Assembly: GCF_041912895.1 (NCBI RefSeq)
Contig: NZ_JAYSGI010000005.1
Span: 62,001-126,000 of the forward strand
Direction of reading: 5' to 3'
DNA length: 64,000 nucleotides
Source: Pelagerythrobacter sp041912895
Lineage (GTDB): Bacteria; Pseudomonadota; Alphaproteobacteria; Sphingomonadales; Sphingomonadaceae
The notes beneath the pieces were generated by a model. That model did no database searches. It was not told the origin of the DNA and worked only from the letters and a program-made list of their open reading frames with translations. This document shows, piece after piece, positions 1 to 8,428 of this stretch (the stretch's first letter is position 1; each line of letters starts with the position of its first letter). The position numbers and the translations under genes are program-made.

Positions 1-2025
1 ATCGCAGAACGTGTCCCACACGAAGTGGTAGATCGCGTTCGCGGCGGCATCGAAGCGCAGGTCGGCCATCGCCTTGTCGAGCGCGGCGAGAGTTTCCACC
101 ACCTCGCCCACGATCCAGCGGTTGACCGCGCTGGTCGCCGCAGGCGCCGCGACGCTGTCGCTCGCGCCGATGCCGTTCGCCTGGCAGAAGCGGGTGGCGT
201 TCCACAGCTTGGTGGCGAAGTTGCGGTATCCCTCGACCCGCGCCTCGTCCATCTTCACGTCGCGGCCCTGGCTTTCCATCGCCGCCATGAAGAAGCGCAG
301 CGCGTCGGCGCCGTACTTGTCGATCAGCAGCAGCGGATCGACCACGTTGCCCTTGGACTTGGACATCTTCTGCCCGTCCGCCGCGCGCACCAGCCCGTGC
401 AGGTAGAGCCGCTTCCACGGCGCTTCACCCAGGAAATGCATCCCCTGCATCGCCATGCGCGCATCCCAGAAGAACAGGATATCGAAGCCGGAGATCAGCA
501 GGTCGTTGGGATAGTGCTTGGCGAGGAGGTCGGTCTCCTCCGGCCAGCCGAGCGTGGCGAAGGGCCAGAGCGCGCTGGAGAACCATGTGTCGAGGACGTC
601 GTCATCGCGGGTCAGTTTCTTGTTGCCCGCCTGTGCCTGCGCTTCCTCCTCGGTCAGCGCGACGTAGGCCTGGCCGTCTTCGTCGTACCAAGCCGGAATC
701 CGGTGCCCCCACCACAGCTGGCGGCTAACGCACCACGGCTGGATGTTCTCCATCCAGTTGAAGAACGTCTTCTCCCAGCTCTTCGGGACGATCTCGATCC
801 GCCCGTCGCGCACCGCCTCGATCGGGGCCTGCGCGAGCTTTTCGGCATCGACGTACCACTGGTCGGTCAGCCACGGCTCGATCACCACGCCGCCGCGGTC
901 GCCGAAGGGTGTGGCGATCGTGCGCGGTTCGGCGTCGTGCTCCGCGCCATCCTTGTCGAGGTGCGGGATCAGGAAGCCCAGTTCCTTCATCCGTGCCACG
1001 ACCAGTTCGCGCGCGCCGTCCGTCCCGTCGCGGCGGAAGCGGTGGAGACCGAGGAATTCGTCCGGCACGAGCCCGTCCGCCGTCTGGCTCACGTTGCCCT
1101 CGGCATCGAGCATGTTGAGCATTTCGCCCGGCGCGATCGCGGCGCGTTTGCCGACCTCGAAGTCGTTGAAATCGTGGCCCGGCGTGATCTTGACCACGCC
1201 GCTGCCCAGTTCGGGATCGGCGTGTTCGTCAGCCACCACCTTGAAGCGGCGGCCGGTGATCGGCTGGACGATCTCCTTGCCGACCACGCTGGCGTAGCGC
1301 TCGTCGCCTGGATGCACCGCCACGGCCATGTCGGCCAGCATCGTTTCGGGCCGGGTCGTCGCGACGACGAGGTGGTCCTTGCCGTCCGCCGTGGTGACAC
1401 CATCCGCCAGCGGATAGCGGAAGTGCCAGAAGCCGCCCTTCACGTCCTGCGTCTCGACTTCGAGGTCGCTGATCGCGGTCTTGAGCTTCGGGTCCCAGTT
1501 CACCAGCCGCTTGTCGCGGTAGATCAGGCCGTCGTTGTAGAGGTCGACGAACACCTTGGTCACCGCGCGGGTGAACTCGGGGCTCATGGTGAACTGTTCG
1601 CGGCTCCAGTCCATCGAGCAGCCGAGGCGGCGGAGCTGGCGGGTGATCGTGCCGCCGCTTTCCTCCTTCCACTCCCACACCTTCGCCACGAAATCCTCGC
1701 GCGAATAGTTGGTGCGCTTGTCCTGGCTCGCCTCGAACTGGCGCTCGACCACCATCTGCGTGGCGATGCCCGCATGGTCGGTGCCGACGACCCACAGCGC
1801 ATCCTTGCCGCGCAGCCGCTCGTAGCGCACGACCACGTCCTGCAGCGTGTTGTCGAGCGCGTGGCCGATGTGGAGCGATCCCGTCACGTTGGGCGGCGGG
1901 TTGACGATCGTGAACGGCTCGGCATCCGGGCGCTCGGGCCGGAACAGGCCGTTCGCTTCCCAGTGCGAATACCAGCGCGCCTCGATATCGGCGGGGTCGA
2001 AGGTCTTGGGCAGGTCTGTGCTCAT
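1..2025 (-). CDS. valS: Valine--tRNA ligase, 5' part (cut by window edge)
   Basis: This is a class Ia aminoacyl-tRNA synthetase that charges tRNA-Val with valine in the cytoplasm. The first 675 codons lie in the window and the C-terminal part lies beyond position 1. The nucleotide-binding signature HIGH is at residues 52-55 inside PPPNVTGSLHIGH, and the second signature KMSKS is at residues 553-557. An editing-domain motif TTRPETM is visible between them, as is usual for ValRS, which hydrolyses Thr-tRNA-Val. The ATG at 2025 is preceded by AAAGGCGG at suitable spacing. The gene is divergent from mlaE, with about 93 bp between the two starts that must hold both promoters. Family length is roughly 900 residues, so about a quarter of the protein is missing here only because of the window edge. 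Confidence 0.97.
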   Translation of the reverse strand, partial: MSTDLPKTFDPADIEARWYSHWEANGLFRPERPDAEPFTIVNPPPNVTGSLHIGHALDNTLQDVVVRYERLRGKDALWVVGTDHAGIATQMVVERQFEASQDKRTNYSREDFVAKVWEWKEESGGTITRQLRRLGCSMDWSREQFTMSPEFTRAVTKVFVDLYNDGLIYRDKRLVNWDPKLKTAISDLEVETQDVKGGFWHFRYPLADGVTTADGKDHLVVATTRPETMLADMAVAVHPGDERYASVVGKEIVQPITGRRFKVVADEHADPELGSGVVKITPGHDFNDFEVGKRAAIAPGEMLNMLDAEGNVSQTADGLVPDEFLGLHRFRRDGTDGARELVVARMKELGFLIPHLDKDGAEHDAEPRTIATPFGDRGGVVIEPWLTDQWYVDAEKLAQAPIEAVRDGRIEIVPKSWEKTFFNWMENIQPWCVSRQLWWGHRIPAWYDEDGQAYVALTEEEAQAQAGNKKLTRDDDVLDTWFSSALWPFATLGWPEETDLLAKHYPNDLLISGFDILFFWDARMAMQGMHFLGEAPWKRLYLHGLVRAADGQKMSKSKGNVVDPLLLIDKYGADALRFFMAAMESQGRDVKMDEARVEGYRNFATKLWNATRFCQANGIGASDSVAAPAATSAVNRWIVGEVVETLAALDKAMADLRFDAAANAIYHFVWDTFCD

Positions 2026-2118
2026 AAGGCTGCCGCCTTTGCCAGCGGGCCGGGCGGCGCGCAACACGCACGATTGCCCGCTTGTAGTGCGCATCGTTTG
2101 CCCGCATAGGTCGAAGCG

Positions 2119-3231
2119 ATGAAGGACGGGGCTCAATACGAACTCGAGGATGGCGGCGGCGAGCGCGCGCGGCTTGTCCTTTCAGGGCCTTACCTCGTTT
2201 CCACGATCGGCGCGGTCGACGACGAACTGCGCGGGCTGGAGGGCGATCCCAAGACGATCGACCTTTCGGGCGTGAGCGAAATCGACACCGTCGGCGCATG
2301 GGTCGCGTGCAACCTCGCCGCGCGTCACAATGCCGAGATCGTCGGTGCGAACGAACGCGCGAAGCGCTTGCTTAACGCGGTGCATACGGCGGGCAACACG
2401 GCGGACATACGGCCATCGCGCAGGCCGGTGTGGGAACGCGTGCCGGAACGGATGGGCGAACTGGTCCACGAATTCGGGCAGGGCGCTGTCGGGATGATCG
2501 GCTTCCTCGGCCAGATCCTGCTCGCGACGCTGAGCCTGATCCGCCACCCCTCGCGCTTTCGTGGCAAGGCGCTGGTGCGGCAGATGGAGCTGGTCGGGGT
2601 ATCCTCGCTGCCGATCATCGGGCTGATGAGCTTCCTGATCGGCATCGTCATCGCGCAGCAGGGCGCGGTGCAGCTCGCGCAATTCGGGGCCGAGACGCTG
2701 ACGATCAATCTCGTCGGCCGGATCACCTTGCGCGAGCTTGGCGTGCTGATGACCGCGATCATGGTCGCGGGCCGCTCGGGCAGCGCGTTCGCCGCGCAGA
2801 TCGGCACGATGAAGCTGACCGAGGAAGTCGACGCGATGCGTACGATCGGCATCTCGCCGATGGAGGCGCTGGTGATCCCGCGCATCCTCGCCGCGGTGCT
2901 GATGATGCCGCTGCTCGGCTTCTTCGCCTCGTGTATCGCGATCATCGGCGGAGCGGTGATCGGCGACCTGATGCTGGGCATCCCGTTCACCACCTTCCTC
3001 GCCCGGGTCCAGGAAGTGGTGCCGATCTACGATTTCTACGTCGGGTTGGCGAAAGCGCCGGTGTTCGGCCTGATCGTGGCGCTGACCGGCTGCTATCAGG
3101 GCATGCAGGTGGAAGGCAATTCGGAGCAGGTCGGCCTCAAGACCACCAAGGCGGTGGTCCAGGCGATCTTCATGGTCATCGTGCTCGACGCGTTCTTTGC
3201 GGTGTTCTTCACCGAGATCGGCTGGGGATGA
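2119..3231 (+). CDS. mlaE: MlaE-family ABC permease with N-terminal STAS domain
   Basis: This is the integral membrane permease of an MCE-type (Mla-like) ABC system that moves phospholipid between inner and outer membrane. Residues about 1-100 form a STAS-like domain, with the segment KTIDLSGVSEIDTVGAW typical of that fold. Residues about 115-370 form the MlaE permease core of several hydrophobic helices with the family motif GRSGSAFAAQIGTM and the following EEVDAMRTIGISP. The fused STAS domain probably replaces the separate MlaB subunit of E. coli. The stop overlaps the mlaF start in an ATGA arrangement, so the two are translationally coupled. Substrate assignment follows from the family and was not shown for this organism. 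Confidence 0.95.
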   Translation: MKDGAQYELEDGGGERARLVLSGPYLVSTIGAVDDELRGLEGDPKTIDLSGVSEIDTVGAWVACNLAARHNAEIVGANERAKRLLNAVHTAGNTADIRPSRRPVWERVPERMGELVHEFGQGAVGMIGFLGQILLATLSLIRHPSRFRGKALVRQMELVGVSSLPIIGLMSFLIGIVIAQQGAVQLAQFGAETLTINLVGRITLRELGVLMTAIMVAGRSGSAFAAQIGTMKLTEEVDAMRTIGISPMEALVIPRILAAVLMMPLLGFFASCIAIIGGAVIGDLMLGIPFTTFLARVQEVVPIYDFYVGLAKAPVFGLIVALTGCYQGMQVEGNSEQVGLKTTKAVVQAIFMVIVLDAFFAVFFTEIGWG

Positions 3232-4094
3232 CCGACAGCGACGAAGAACTGGAGGAGAAGGGCCTCGGCCGCTACGAGCGGTATCGCGGCGAGCATCCGG
3301 TCGTGGTGAAGGGGCTCGTCAACCGCTTCGGCGACCAGACGATCCACGACGATCTGTCGCTCACCGTCAACCGGGGCGAGATCATCGGCGTGGTCGGCGG
3401 GTCGGGCACCGGCAAGTCGGTGCTGATGCGCTCGATCATCGGCCTCCAGACGCCGGTAGCGGGCGAGATCGAGGTCTTCGGCCGATCGATGACCAATGCC
3501 GAGCCGGACGAGAACCTCGGCGTGCGCAACCGTTGGGGCGTGCTGTTCCAGGGCGGGGCGCTGTTCTCCACGCTGACGGTGGGCGAGAACGTGGAAGTGC
3601 CGCTCAAGCAGTTCTACCCCGACATCTCGCCCGAACTGATGCACGAGATCGCGCGCTACAAGGTGATGCTCTCGGGCTTGCCGGAAGAAGCTGTCAGCAA
3701 GTATCCGTCCGAGCTTTCGGGCGGCATGAAGAAGCGCGCCGGGCTGGCGCGCGCGCTGGCGCTCGATCCCGAACTGCTGTTCCTCGACGAGCCGACCGCG
3801 GGCCTCGACCCGATCGGCGCGGCCGCGTTCGACAAGCTGACCCGCGAGCTGAAGGAGACGCTGGGGCTTACGGTGTTCCTCATCACCCACGATCTCGATA
3901 CGCTGTACGAGATCTGCGACCGGGTCGCGGTGCTGGCCGACCACAAGGTGATCGCGGTCGGGACGATCCCCGAACTGCTCGAAACCGACCACCCGTGGAT
4001 CGACGAATATTTCAACGGTCCGCGCGGCCGCGCCGCTCAGGCGAGCCGCAAGCGCGCCGAAATGATGGACAAGCGCTCTCAAGGCGAGGCATAG
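3228..4094 (+). CDS. mlaF: MlaF-family ABC ATPase
   Basis: This 288-residue protein is the ATP-binding subunit of the Mla-like lipid transporter and acts on the cytoplasmic face of the MlaE permease. It has a Walker A motif GGSGTGKS at residues 57-64, an ABC signature LSGGMKKR at 163-170, a Walker B LLFLDEP at 183-189, and the switch histidine in LITHD at 221. The ATG at 3228 overlaps the mlaE stop by four bases, so I chose it over a longer in-frame extension that runs through mlaE. A tail of about 40 residues rich in Arg, Lys and Ala follows the nucleotide-binding domain. The next gene, mlaD, starts 10 bases after the stop. Confidence 0.95.
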   Translation: MTDSDEELEEKGLGRYERYRGEHPVVVKGLVNRFGDQTIHDDLSLTVNRGEIIGVVGGSGTGKSVLMRSIIGLQTPVAGEIEVFGRSMTNAEPDENLGVRNRWGVLFQGGALFSTLTVGENVEVPLKQFYPDISPELMHEIARYKVMLSGLPEEAVSKYPSELSGGMKKRAGLARALALDPELLFLDEPTAGLDPIGAAAFDKLTRELKETLGLTVFLITHDLDTLYEICDRVAVLADHKVIAVGTIPELLETDHPWIDEYFNGPRGRAAQASRKRAEMMDKRSQGEA

Positions 4095-4104
4095 GGGCAA
4101 GCGA

Positions 4105-5064
4105 ATGGAAACGCGCGCAAATCATGTCTGGGTGGGGGCCGTCACGCTGTTGCTGCTGGCCGGCCTGGCGCTGTTCTTCGTCTGGCTCGCCCGGCTGGGG
4201 CAGGGCGCGCAGGACGAATACGACATCTTCTTCAAGCAGTCGGTCGCCGGGCTCGCCAACGGATCGCAGGTCTCGTTCGCGGGCGTGCCGGTGGGGCAGG
4301 TCACCGATATCTCGCTGTGGGAAACCGATCCGCAGTTCGTCCGCGTCCGCGTGAAGGTAAAGGAAGAGGTGCCGATCCGCGTCGGCACGACCGCGACGAT
4401 CCAGGGTTCGTTCACGGGCGTTTCGACCATCCTGCTCGACGGCGCGCGCCGCGATGCGCCCCCGCTGACGTGCGAAGACGGCGCGGGCAACACCGCGTGC
4501 CCCGAAGGCGTGCCGGTGATCCCAACCAAGCCGGGCGGGCTGGGCGAACTGCTCGCCAACGCGCCACTGCTGCTCGAGCGGCTGGCGACGCTGACCGAGC
4601 GGCTGACACTGCTGCTGTCGGACGACAACCAGGGCGAGATCGCAGGCATCTTGCGCAACACCAACCGCATGACCGCGGACTTGGCCGAAACCGCGCCGCA
4701 GGTGCGCGCGACGATGGCCGAACTGCAGGTGACGCTGCGCGAATCGGCCGAAGCGCTCGATGCGTTCGAGAAAGTGATGGGCTCGACCGACCGGCTGCTC
4801 AATCAGGAAGGCCAGTCGCTGGCCACGCAATTGCGCGGCACGCTGAAATCGGCCGACGATGCCGCCAAGTCGCTCAGCGCCACGCTGGACGACGCACGCC
4901 CCGCCGCGCGCCAGCTTTCCGAAAGCACGTTGCCCGCCGCCGAAGCCGCGATGCAGGATCTGCGCGCGACCAGCCGGGCGCTGCGCAACGTGACCGAAAA
5001 GATCGAAACGCAGGGCGCCGGATCGCTGGTCGGCGGGCAGAAGCTGCCCGATTACGAGCCATGA
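4105..5064 (+). CDS. mlaD: MlaD-family MCE-domain lipid-binding protein
   Basis: This 319-residue protein carries one N-terminal transmembrane helix (residues about 10-30) and one MCE domain (about 38-115, with GLANGSQVSFAGVPVGQV), followed by a long predicted helical periplasmic tail (about 150-319). MCE proteins form hexameric rings that carry lipid between the transporter and the outer membrane. The tail is longer than in E. coli MlaD, as is common in MCE proteins of alphaproteobacteria, and may build a needle-like extension. The start has an AGGGG ribosome site seven bases upstream. The TGA overlaps an ATG at 5061, but the next gene's real start is probably further downstream. Confidence in the family is high, while the lipid specificity is inferred. 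Confidence 0.94.
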   Translation: METRANHVWVGAVTLLLLAGLALFFVWLARLGQGAQDEYDIFFKQSVAGLANGSQVSFAGVPVGQVTDISLWETDPQFVRVRVKVKEEVPIRVGTTATIQGSFTGVSTILLDGARRDAPPLTCEDGAGNTACPEGVPVIPTKPGGLGELLANAPLLLERLATLTERLTLLLSDDNQGEIAGILRNTNRMTADLAETAPQVRATMAELQVTLRESAEALDAFEKVMGSTDRLLNQEGQSLATQLRGTLKSADDAAKSLSATLDDARPAARQLSESTLPAAEAAMQDLRATSRALRNVTEKIETQGAGSLVGGQKLPDYEP

Positions 5065-5114
5065 GCCCGGCGAGATCGATGGCGAGATCAATACCGACAT
5101 CACGGGGGAACGCG

Positions 5115-5702
5115 ATGCGCGCGATTGTCAGGACATTTCCGGCGCTGGCAGCGCTTGCCGCGCTGTCGGGCTGCATCAGCTTCGGCGCAGAACCGCCCGA
5201 AAGCCTGCTGACGCTGACGCCCACGGCGGAGGCACCCGCCGGATCGGGCGCGACCGGCAATGCCGCCGGGTCGCTCGCGATCCTCGTGCCCGACGCGCCC
5301 GCGCGGCTCGATGTCGTGCGCGTGCCGGTGCAGGTGGACGATGCGAACGTGGCCTACGTCAAGGATGCAGTCTGGGTGGACAAACCCGCGCGGCTGTTCC
5401 GCGGCCTGCTGGCGGAGACGATCCGCACGCGCAGCGGCCGCGTGGTGATCGATTCTGACGATCCGGCGCTGACGCCCGAGACGCAGCTGCGCGGCGTGCT
5501 GCGCGATTTCGGCTACGATGCGCGCACCTCCTCGGTGGTGGTCCGCTTCGATGCGATCCGCGATGCGGCGAACCGCCAGATCGAGACGCGCCGTTTCGAA
5601 AGCGTGGTGCCCGGCGTCGCGGCGGACGCGGCTTCGGTCGGCCCGGCGCTGAACGAGGCGGCGAACGATGTCGCGGGCCAAGTCGCGGAGTGGGTGGGTT
5701 AA
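5115..5702 (+). CDS. ABC-type transport auxiliary lipoprotein (PqiC/YmbA-like)
   Basis: This 195-residue lipoprotein is the fourth gene of the Mla-like operon and belongs to the ABC transport auxiliary family found with MCE systems. The start at 5115 gives a clean lipoprotein signal ending in the lipobox LSGC with Cys20 as the lipidation site, and a GGGGGAA ribosome site sits four bases upstream. A longer reading from the ATG at 5061 would put 18 extra residues before the signal peptide, so I rejected it. The mature part has the family pattern of alternating strands plus a helix, with LFRGLLAETIRTRSGR near the middle. Its stop (TAA, 5700-5702) overlaps the stop of the convergent ATP12 gene. 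Confidence 0.88.
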   Translation: MRAIVRTFPALAALAALSGCISFGAEPPESLLTLTPTAEAPAGSGATGNAAGSLAILVPDAPARLDVVRVPVQVDDANVAYVKDAVWVDKPARLFRGLLAETIRTRSGRVVIDSDDPALTPETQLRGVLRDFGYDARTSSVVVRFDAIRDAANRQIETRRFESVVPGVAADAASVGPALNEAANDVAGQVAEWVG

Positions 5703-6403
5703 GGTTGCTGCTCGCGCGCCAGCCGCGCGAACGCCTGCGCCACCGTGAATTCGCGCCCGCGCGCCGTGCCGCGCGCTTCCGCTTCGGCATCGCGGCCCCA
5801 GAGGTCGGCCTGCCAGTCCTCTTCCAGATTGGCCAGCGCCCATAGGTCGGCGGCGTCCGCGTCGTTCTCCAGCGCAGCGAGTGCCACGCACAGCGAGGCG
5901 GTGAGTGAGGCCATCGCCTGCAGCGCGGCGAGGGTGAATTCGTTGAAGGTTTCCAGCCGGGCGCGCAAGGCGTCGAGCGTTTCGGGCGGTTGTGCGCGGT
6001 GCATCACGCCGCTCACCCGTTCGAACCGGATGCCTTCGCGCGCCTCGAGTGCAGCCAGCAGCGGCTCCCATGCCTCGCGCTGGCGGGGGTGGAGCGGTTC
6101 GTCCGGGTCGGCGCGATAGCACAGCGTGTCCGTCTCGCCGAAAGCGAGCAGCTTGGCGATCGCCGCGGAACGATCGGGGCGCACCGTATCGATCGCATGA
6201 TCGGCCATGCCGCGCATAAGAAAGGCCGCCGGGTCGAGCGTCTCGCCCTGCGCGTTCCACTCCGCCGCCAGCGCCTCGGCCAGCGCGCGCGTCGGCACGA
6301 TCTGCGGCGCACCGCCCGCGGTCTTCACCGCGCGCCCGTCGAGCGCGACCTGCCAGCCGCCGTCTACCTCGGCGGCGGCGGCTTCGCGATAGAAGCGCTT
6401 CAT
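5699..6403 (-). CDS. ATP12-family F1-ATPase assembly chaperone
   Basis: This 234-residue protein matches the ATP12 family. In mitochondria that chaperone holds the F1 alpha subunit before assembly, and alphaproteobacteria keep a homologue with a presumed similar role. Visible landmarks are the N-terminal KRFYREAA segment, DGRAVKT, ALAEALAAEWNAQGETLDP, and a conserved central stretch around DTLCYRADPD. The start at 6403 overlaps the preceding 68-aa gene by four bases (ATGA). A longer open frame extends upstream but lies inside the neighbours. It is the last gene of a five-gene coupled string that begins with crcB at 8832. The family is clear, while the client protein in bacteria is inferred. 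Confidence 0.9.
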   Translation of the reverse strand: MKRFYREAAAAEVDGGWQVALDGRAVKTAGGAPQIVPTRALAEALAAEWNAQGETLDPAAFLMRGMADHAIDTVRPDRSAAIAKLLAFGETDTLCYRADPDEPLHPRQREAWEPLLAALEAREGIRFERVSGVMHRAQPPETLDALRARLETFNEFTLAALQAMASLTASLCVALAALENDADAADLWALANLEEDWQADLWGRDAEAEARGTARGREFTVAQAFARLAREQQP

Positions 6404-6606
6404 TCCTTCGGGCTGCGCCAGCGCCGGGCCAAGAACAGCGGCACGAGAAACACCTCGGCCAGTCCGATCCCGATCAGCACGTAGCCGACGCCCGCCGCGG
6501 TATCGATCGTGCCGCGCACCATCAGGATGCCGAGCAGGATCATCAGCACGCCGGTGAAGCGCACCGCGACGATCGAGAAATGGCGGCCCATCGCGGGGTC
6601 GGTCAT
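6400..6606 (-). CDS. Small two-helix membrane protein, function unknown
   Basis: This 68-residue protein is not recognised by function. Two hydrophobic segments, about residues 10-30 and 38-58, predict two transmembrane helices. They are separated by the polar stretch RGTIDTAAG, and a short basic tail ARRWRSPKE follows. It overlaps the HAD gene upstream and the ATP12 gene downstream by four bases each, so it is translated in step with both, which argues that it is real despite its size. Its position directly before the ATP12 chaperone could hint at a link to ATP synthase assembly or membrane energetics, but that is only context. Confidence 0.75.
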   Translation of the reverse strand: MTDPAMGRHFSIVAVRFTGVLMILLGILMVRGTIDTAAGVGYVLIGIGLAEVFLVPLFLARRWRSPKE

Positions 6607-7256
6607 GACAGCAGCTCTCCCAGTTCGGCGGGCGTTCGCGCGACGTGCTCCGCGCCTGCCTCGCGCAGTTCCTGTGCGGTGTGATAGCCCCAGGCGACGC
6701 CGATCGCCCGCACCCCGGCGGCGCGGGCCATGTCCATGTCGAACGTGGTGTCACCGATCATCACGCTGTTGTCCGCCTGCGCGCCCGCCTCGGCCAGCGC
6801 GGCTTCGAGCATCGCCGGATCGGGCTTCGAGGGATGGCGGTCGGCGGTCTGGAGCGTGACAAAATGCTCAGCGATGCCGTGCGTGGCGAGGCATCCGGCG
6901 AGCCCCCGGTCGGACTTGCCGGTGGCGACCCCCAGCGTCCAGCCGCGCCCGGCCAGCAGGCCGAGCAGATCGGCTATGCCGTCGAACAGGGGTTCTTCCA
7001 ACGTGCCGTCCAAGCGGCTGGTGCGAAAGGCGTGCTTGTAGGCATCGACCGCGTGATGCCGCCGCGCTTCGTCCGCATCGGGGGCGAGCAGGCGAACCGC
7101 CTGCGGCAGGCTGAGCCCGACGATGCGGCGGATGTCGTGCCGGTCGGGAGTGGGCAGCCCGGCCCCGGCGAAGGCCGTCTCCATCGCGATGCAGATCGAG
7201 GCCTGTCCATCGACCAGCGTCCCGTCGCAATCGAACACCGCCAGCCTGACGGTCAC
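6603..7256 (-). CDS. HAD-family phosphatase (phosphoglycolate phosphatase-like)
   Basis: This 217-residue hydrolase of the haloacid dehalogenase superfamily most resembles the phosphoglycolate phosphatase / beta-phosphoglucomutase branch. Motif I is DCDGTLVD at residues 9-16 with Asp9 as nucleophile and Asp11 as acid/base. A helical cap domain follows. Motif II is the Thr in GVATGKS, motif III the Lys in SKPDPAML, and motif IV MIGDTTFDMDMA. The start is GTG at 7256, overlapping the RluC-type gene stop as GTGA, and no better start exists closer to motif I. The substrate cannot be told from sequence. It lies between the pseudouridine synthase and a 68-aa membrane protein, all coupled by 4-nt overlaps. 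Confidence 0.9.
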   Translation of the reverse strand: MTVRLAVFDCDGTLVDGQASICIAMETAFAGAGLPTPDRHDIRRIVGLSLPQAVRLLAPDADEARRHHAVDAYKHAFRTSRLDGTLEEPLFDGIADLLGLLAGRGWTLGVATGKSDRGLAGCLATHGIAEHFVTLQTADRHPSKPDPAMLEAALAEAGAQADNSVMIGDTTFDMDMARAAGVRAIGVAWGYHTAQELREAGAEHVARTPAELGELLS

Positions 7257-8428
7257 TTGCGCTTGCCCGTGGGCTTGGCCGGCCCCCTGGGCTTGGCTGG
7301 GCTCTTCGGCTTGCCGGGCGCGCCGCGTCCGCGCCGTTCGCCGCGGCGGGCCTTGCGGTATTGCTTGGCGTGCTGGCGCGCGGCCTGCTTCTTTTCCTCG
7401 CGGCTGCGCTCGGGCGGACCTTCGCGCAGTGTCGCGGCATCGCTCGCCCCCGGATCGAACCCCAAGTGCGCCATGCTCGCGGCGAAGTGTTCGGGCAGAT
7501 CGGCGGTAACGTCCAGCTTGCCCTGCTTCTTGCCGCCGCTGGCGGGCTGGTCGATGATGAGGCGGCGCGCGTGGAGGTGCATCTTGCGGCTGACGCTGCC
7601 GGTCAGGAACGCGTCCTGCCCGCCATACTTGCCGTCGCCCACGATCGGATGGCCGATCGCCGCGAGGTGGACCCGCAGCTGGTGCGTGCGCCCGGTCATC
7701 GGCTCCAGCTCGACCCATGCAGCCTTGTTGCCGGCGCGATCGACCACGCGGTAACGGGTCACCGCGCTCTGCCCGTTCTCCTCGTCGACGTGCATCTTCT
7801 CGCCGCCGGTGCCCGGCTGCTTGGCCAGCGGCGCGTCAATCGTGCCCTCGAAAACCTCGGGTACGCCGACAACGAGCGCCCAGTAGATCTTCTTCGCGCT
7901 GCGGCCCGAGAAGCGCTTGGAATACGATGCCGCGCTGCCCGGCGTGCGCGCGATCAGCAGCACGCCGCTGGTATCCTTGTCCAGCCGGTGCACGAGGCGG
8001 GGTCGCGGATCGTCCTCTTCGGGGGCGAAGGCGTCGAGCAGGCCATCGACGTGCTTGTGCGTCTTGCTGCCGCCCTGCGTGGCGAGGCCCGGCGGCTTGT
8101 TGAGCACTATGGCGGATGGCGTCTCGGCGATCACCATCGCGCGCGCTTCGGCCAGTTCGGCCTCGGTCAGCGGGCGTTTCGCCTTCGGCTTGCGGTGCGG
8201 TGCTTCGCCGCCTGGCGGCACGCGCACGACCTGCCCGGCGGCCAGCCGATCCTCGGGCTTGGCGCGTCCGCCGTCGACCCGTACCTGCCCGGTGCGCGCC
8301 CATTTCGATATCGTCGCGAAGCCGATCTGCGGCAGGTGGCGCTTGAACCACCGGTCCAGACGTACGCCATCGTCGTCGGGTTCGACGGTGAACTGGCGCA
8401 CCGTCTTGCTGGCATCGTCCCGGCTCAT
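7253..8428 (-). CDS. RluC/RluD-family pseudouridine synthase with basic tail
   Basis: This 391-residue RNA pseudouridine synthase has an N-terminal S4 RNA-binding domain (about residues 20-80, RLDRWFKRHLP) followed by the catalytic domain. The active-site motif is HRLDKDTSGVLL with the catalytic Asp150, and GRTHQLRVH marks the second conserved motif. It probably modifies 23S rRNA, as RluC does at positions 955/2504/2580 in E. coli. The last 50 or so residues are an extremely Lys/Arg/Pro/Gly-rich tail not needed for the fold and likely RNA-binding. The ATG at 8428 overlaps the crcB stop by four bases. RluC rather than RluD is my preference because of the S4 domain and gene context, with moderate certainty. 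Confidence 0.92.
   Translation of the reverse strand: MSRDDASKTVRQFTVEPDDDGVRLDRWFKRHLPQIGFATISKWARTGQVRVDGGRAKPEDRLAAGQVVRVPPGGEAPHRKPKAKRPLTEAELAEARAMVIAETPSAIVLNKPPGLATQGGSKTHKHVDGLLDAFAPEEDDPRPRLVHRLDKDTSGVLLIARTPGSAASYSKRFSGRSAKKIYWALVVGVPEVFEGTIDAPLAKQPGTGGEKMHVDEENGQSAVTRYRVVDRAGNKAAWVELEPMTGRTHQLRVHLAAIGHPIVGDGKYGGQDAFLTGSVSRKMHLHARRLIIDQPASGGKKQGKLDVTADLPEHFAASMAHLGFDPGASDAATLREGPPERSREEKKQAARQHAKQYRKARRGERRGRGAPGKPKSPAKPRGPAKPTGKRK

Noticed and set aside
25..2109. 694-codon open frame on the plus strand
   Set aside because: It is the antisense of valS, which has clear synthetase motifs on the minus strand. High GC keeps opposite frames open.
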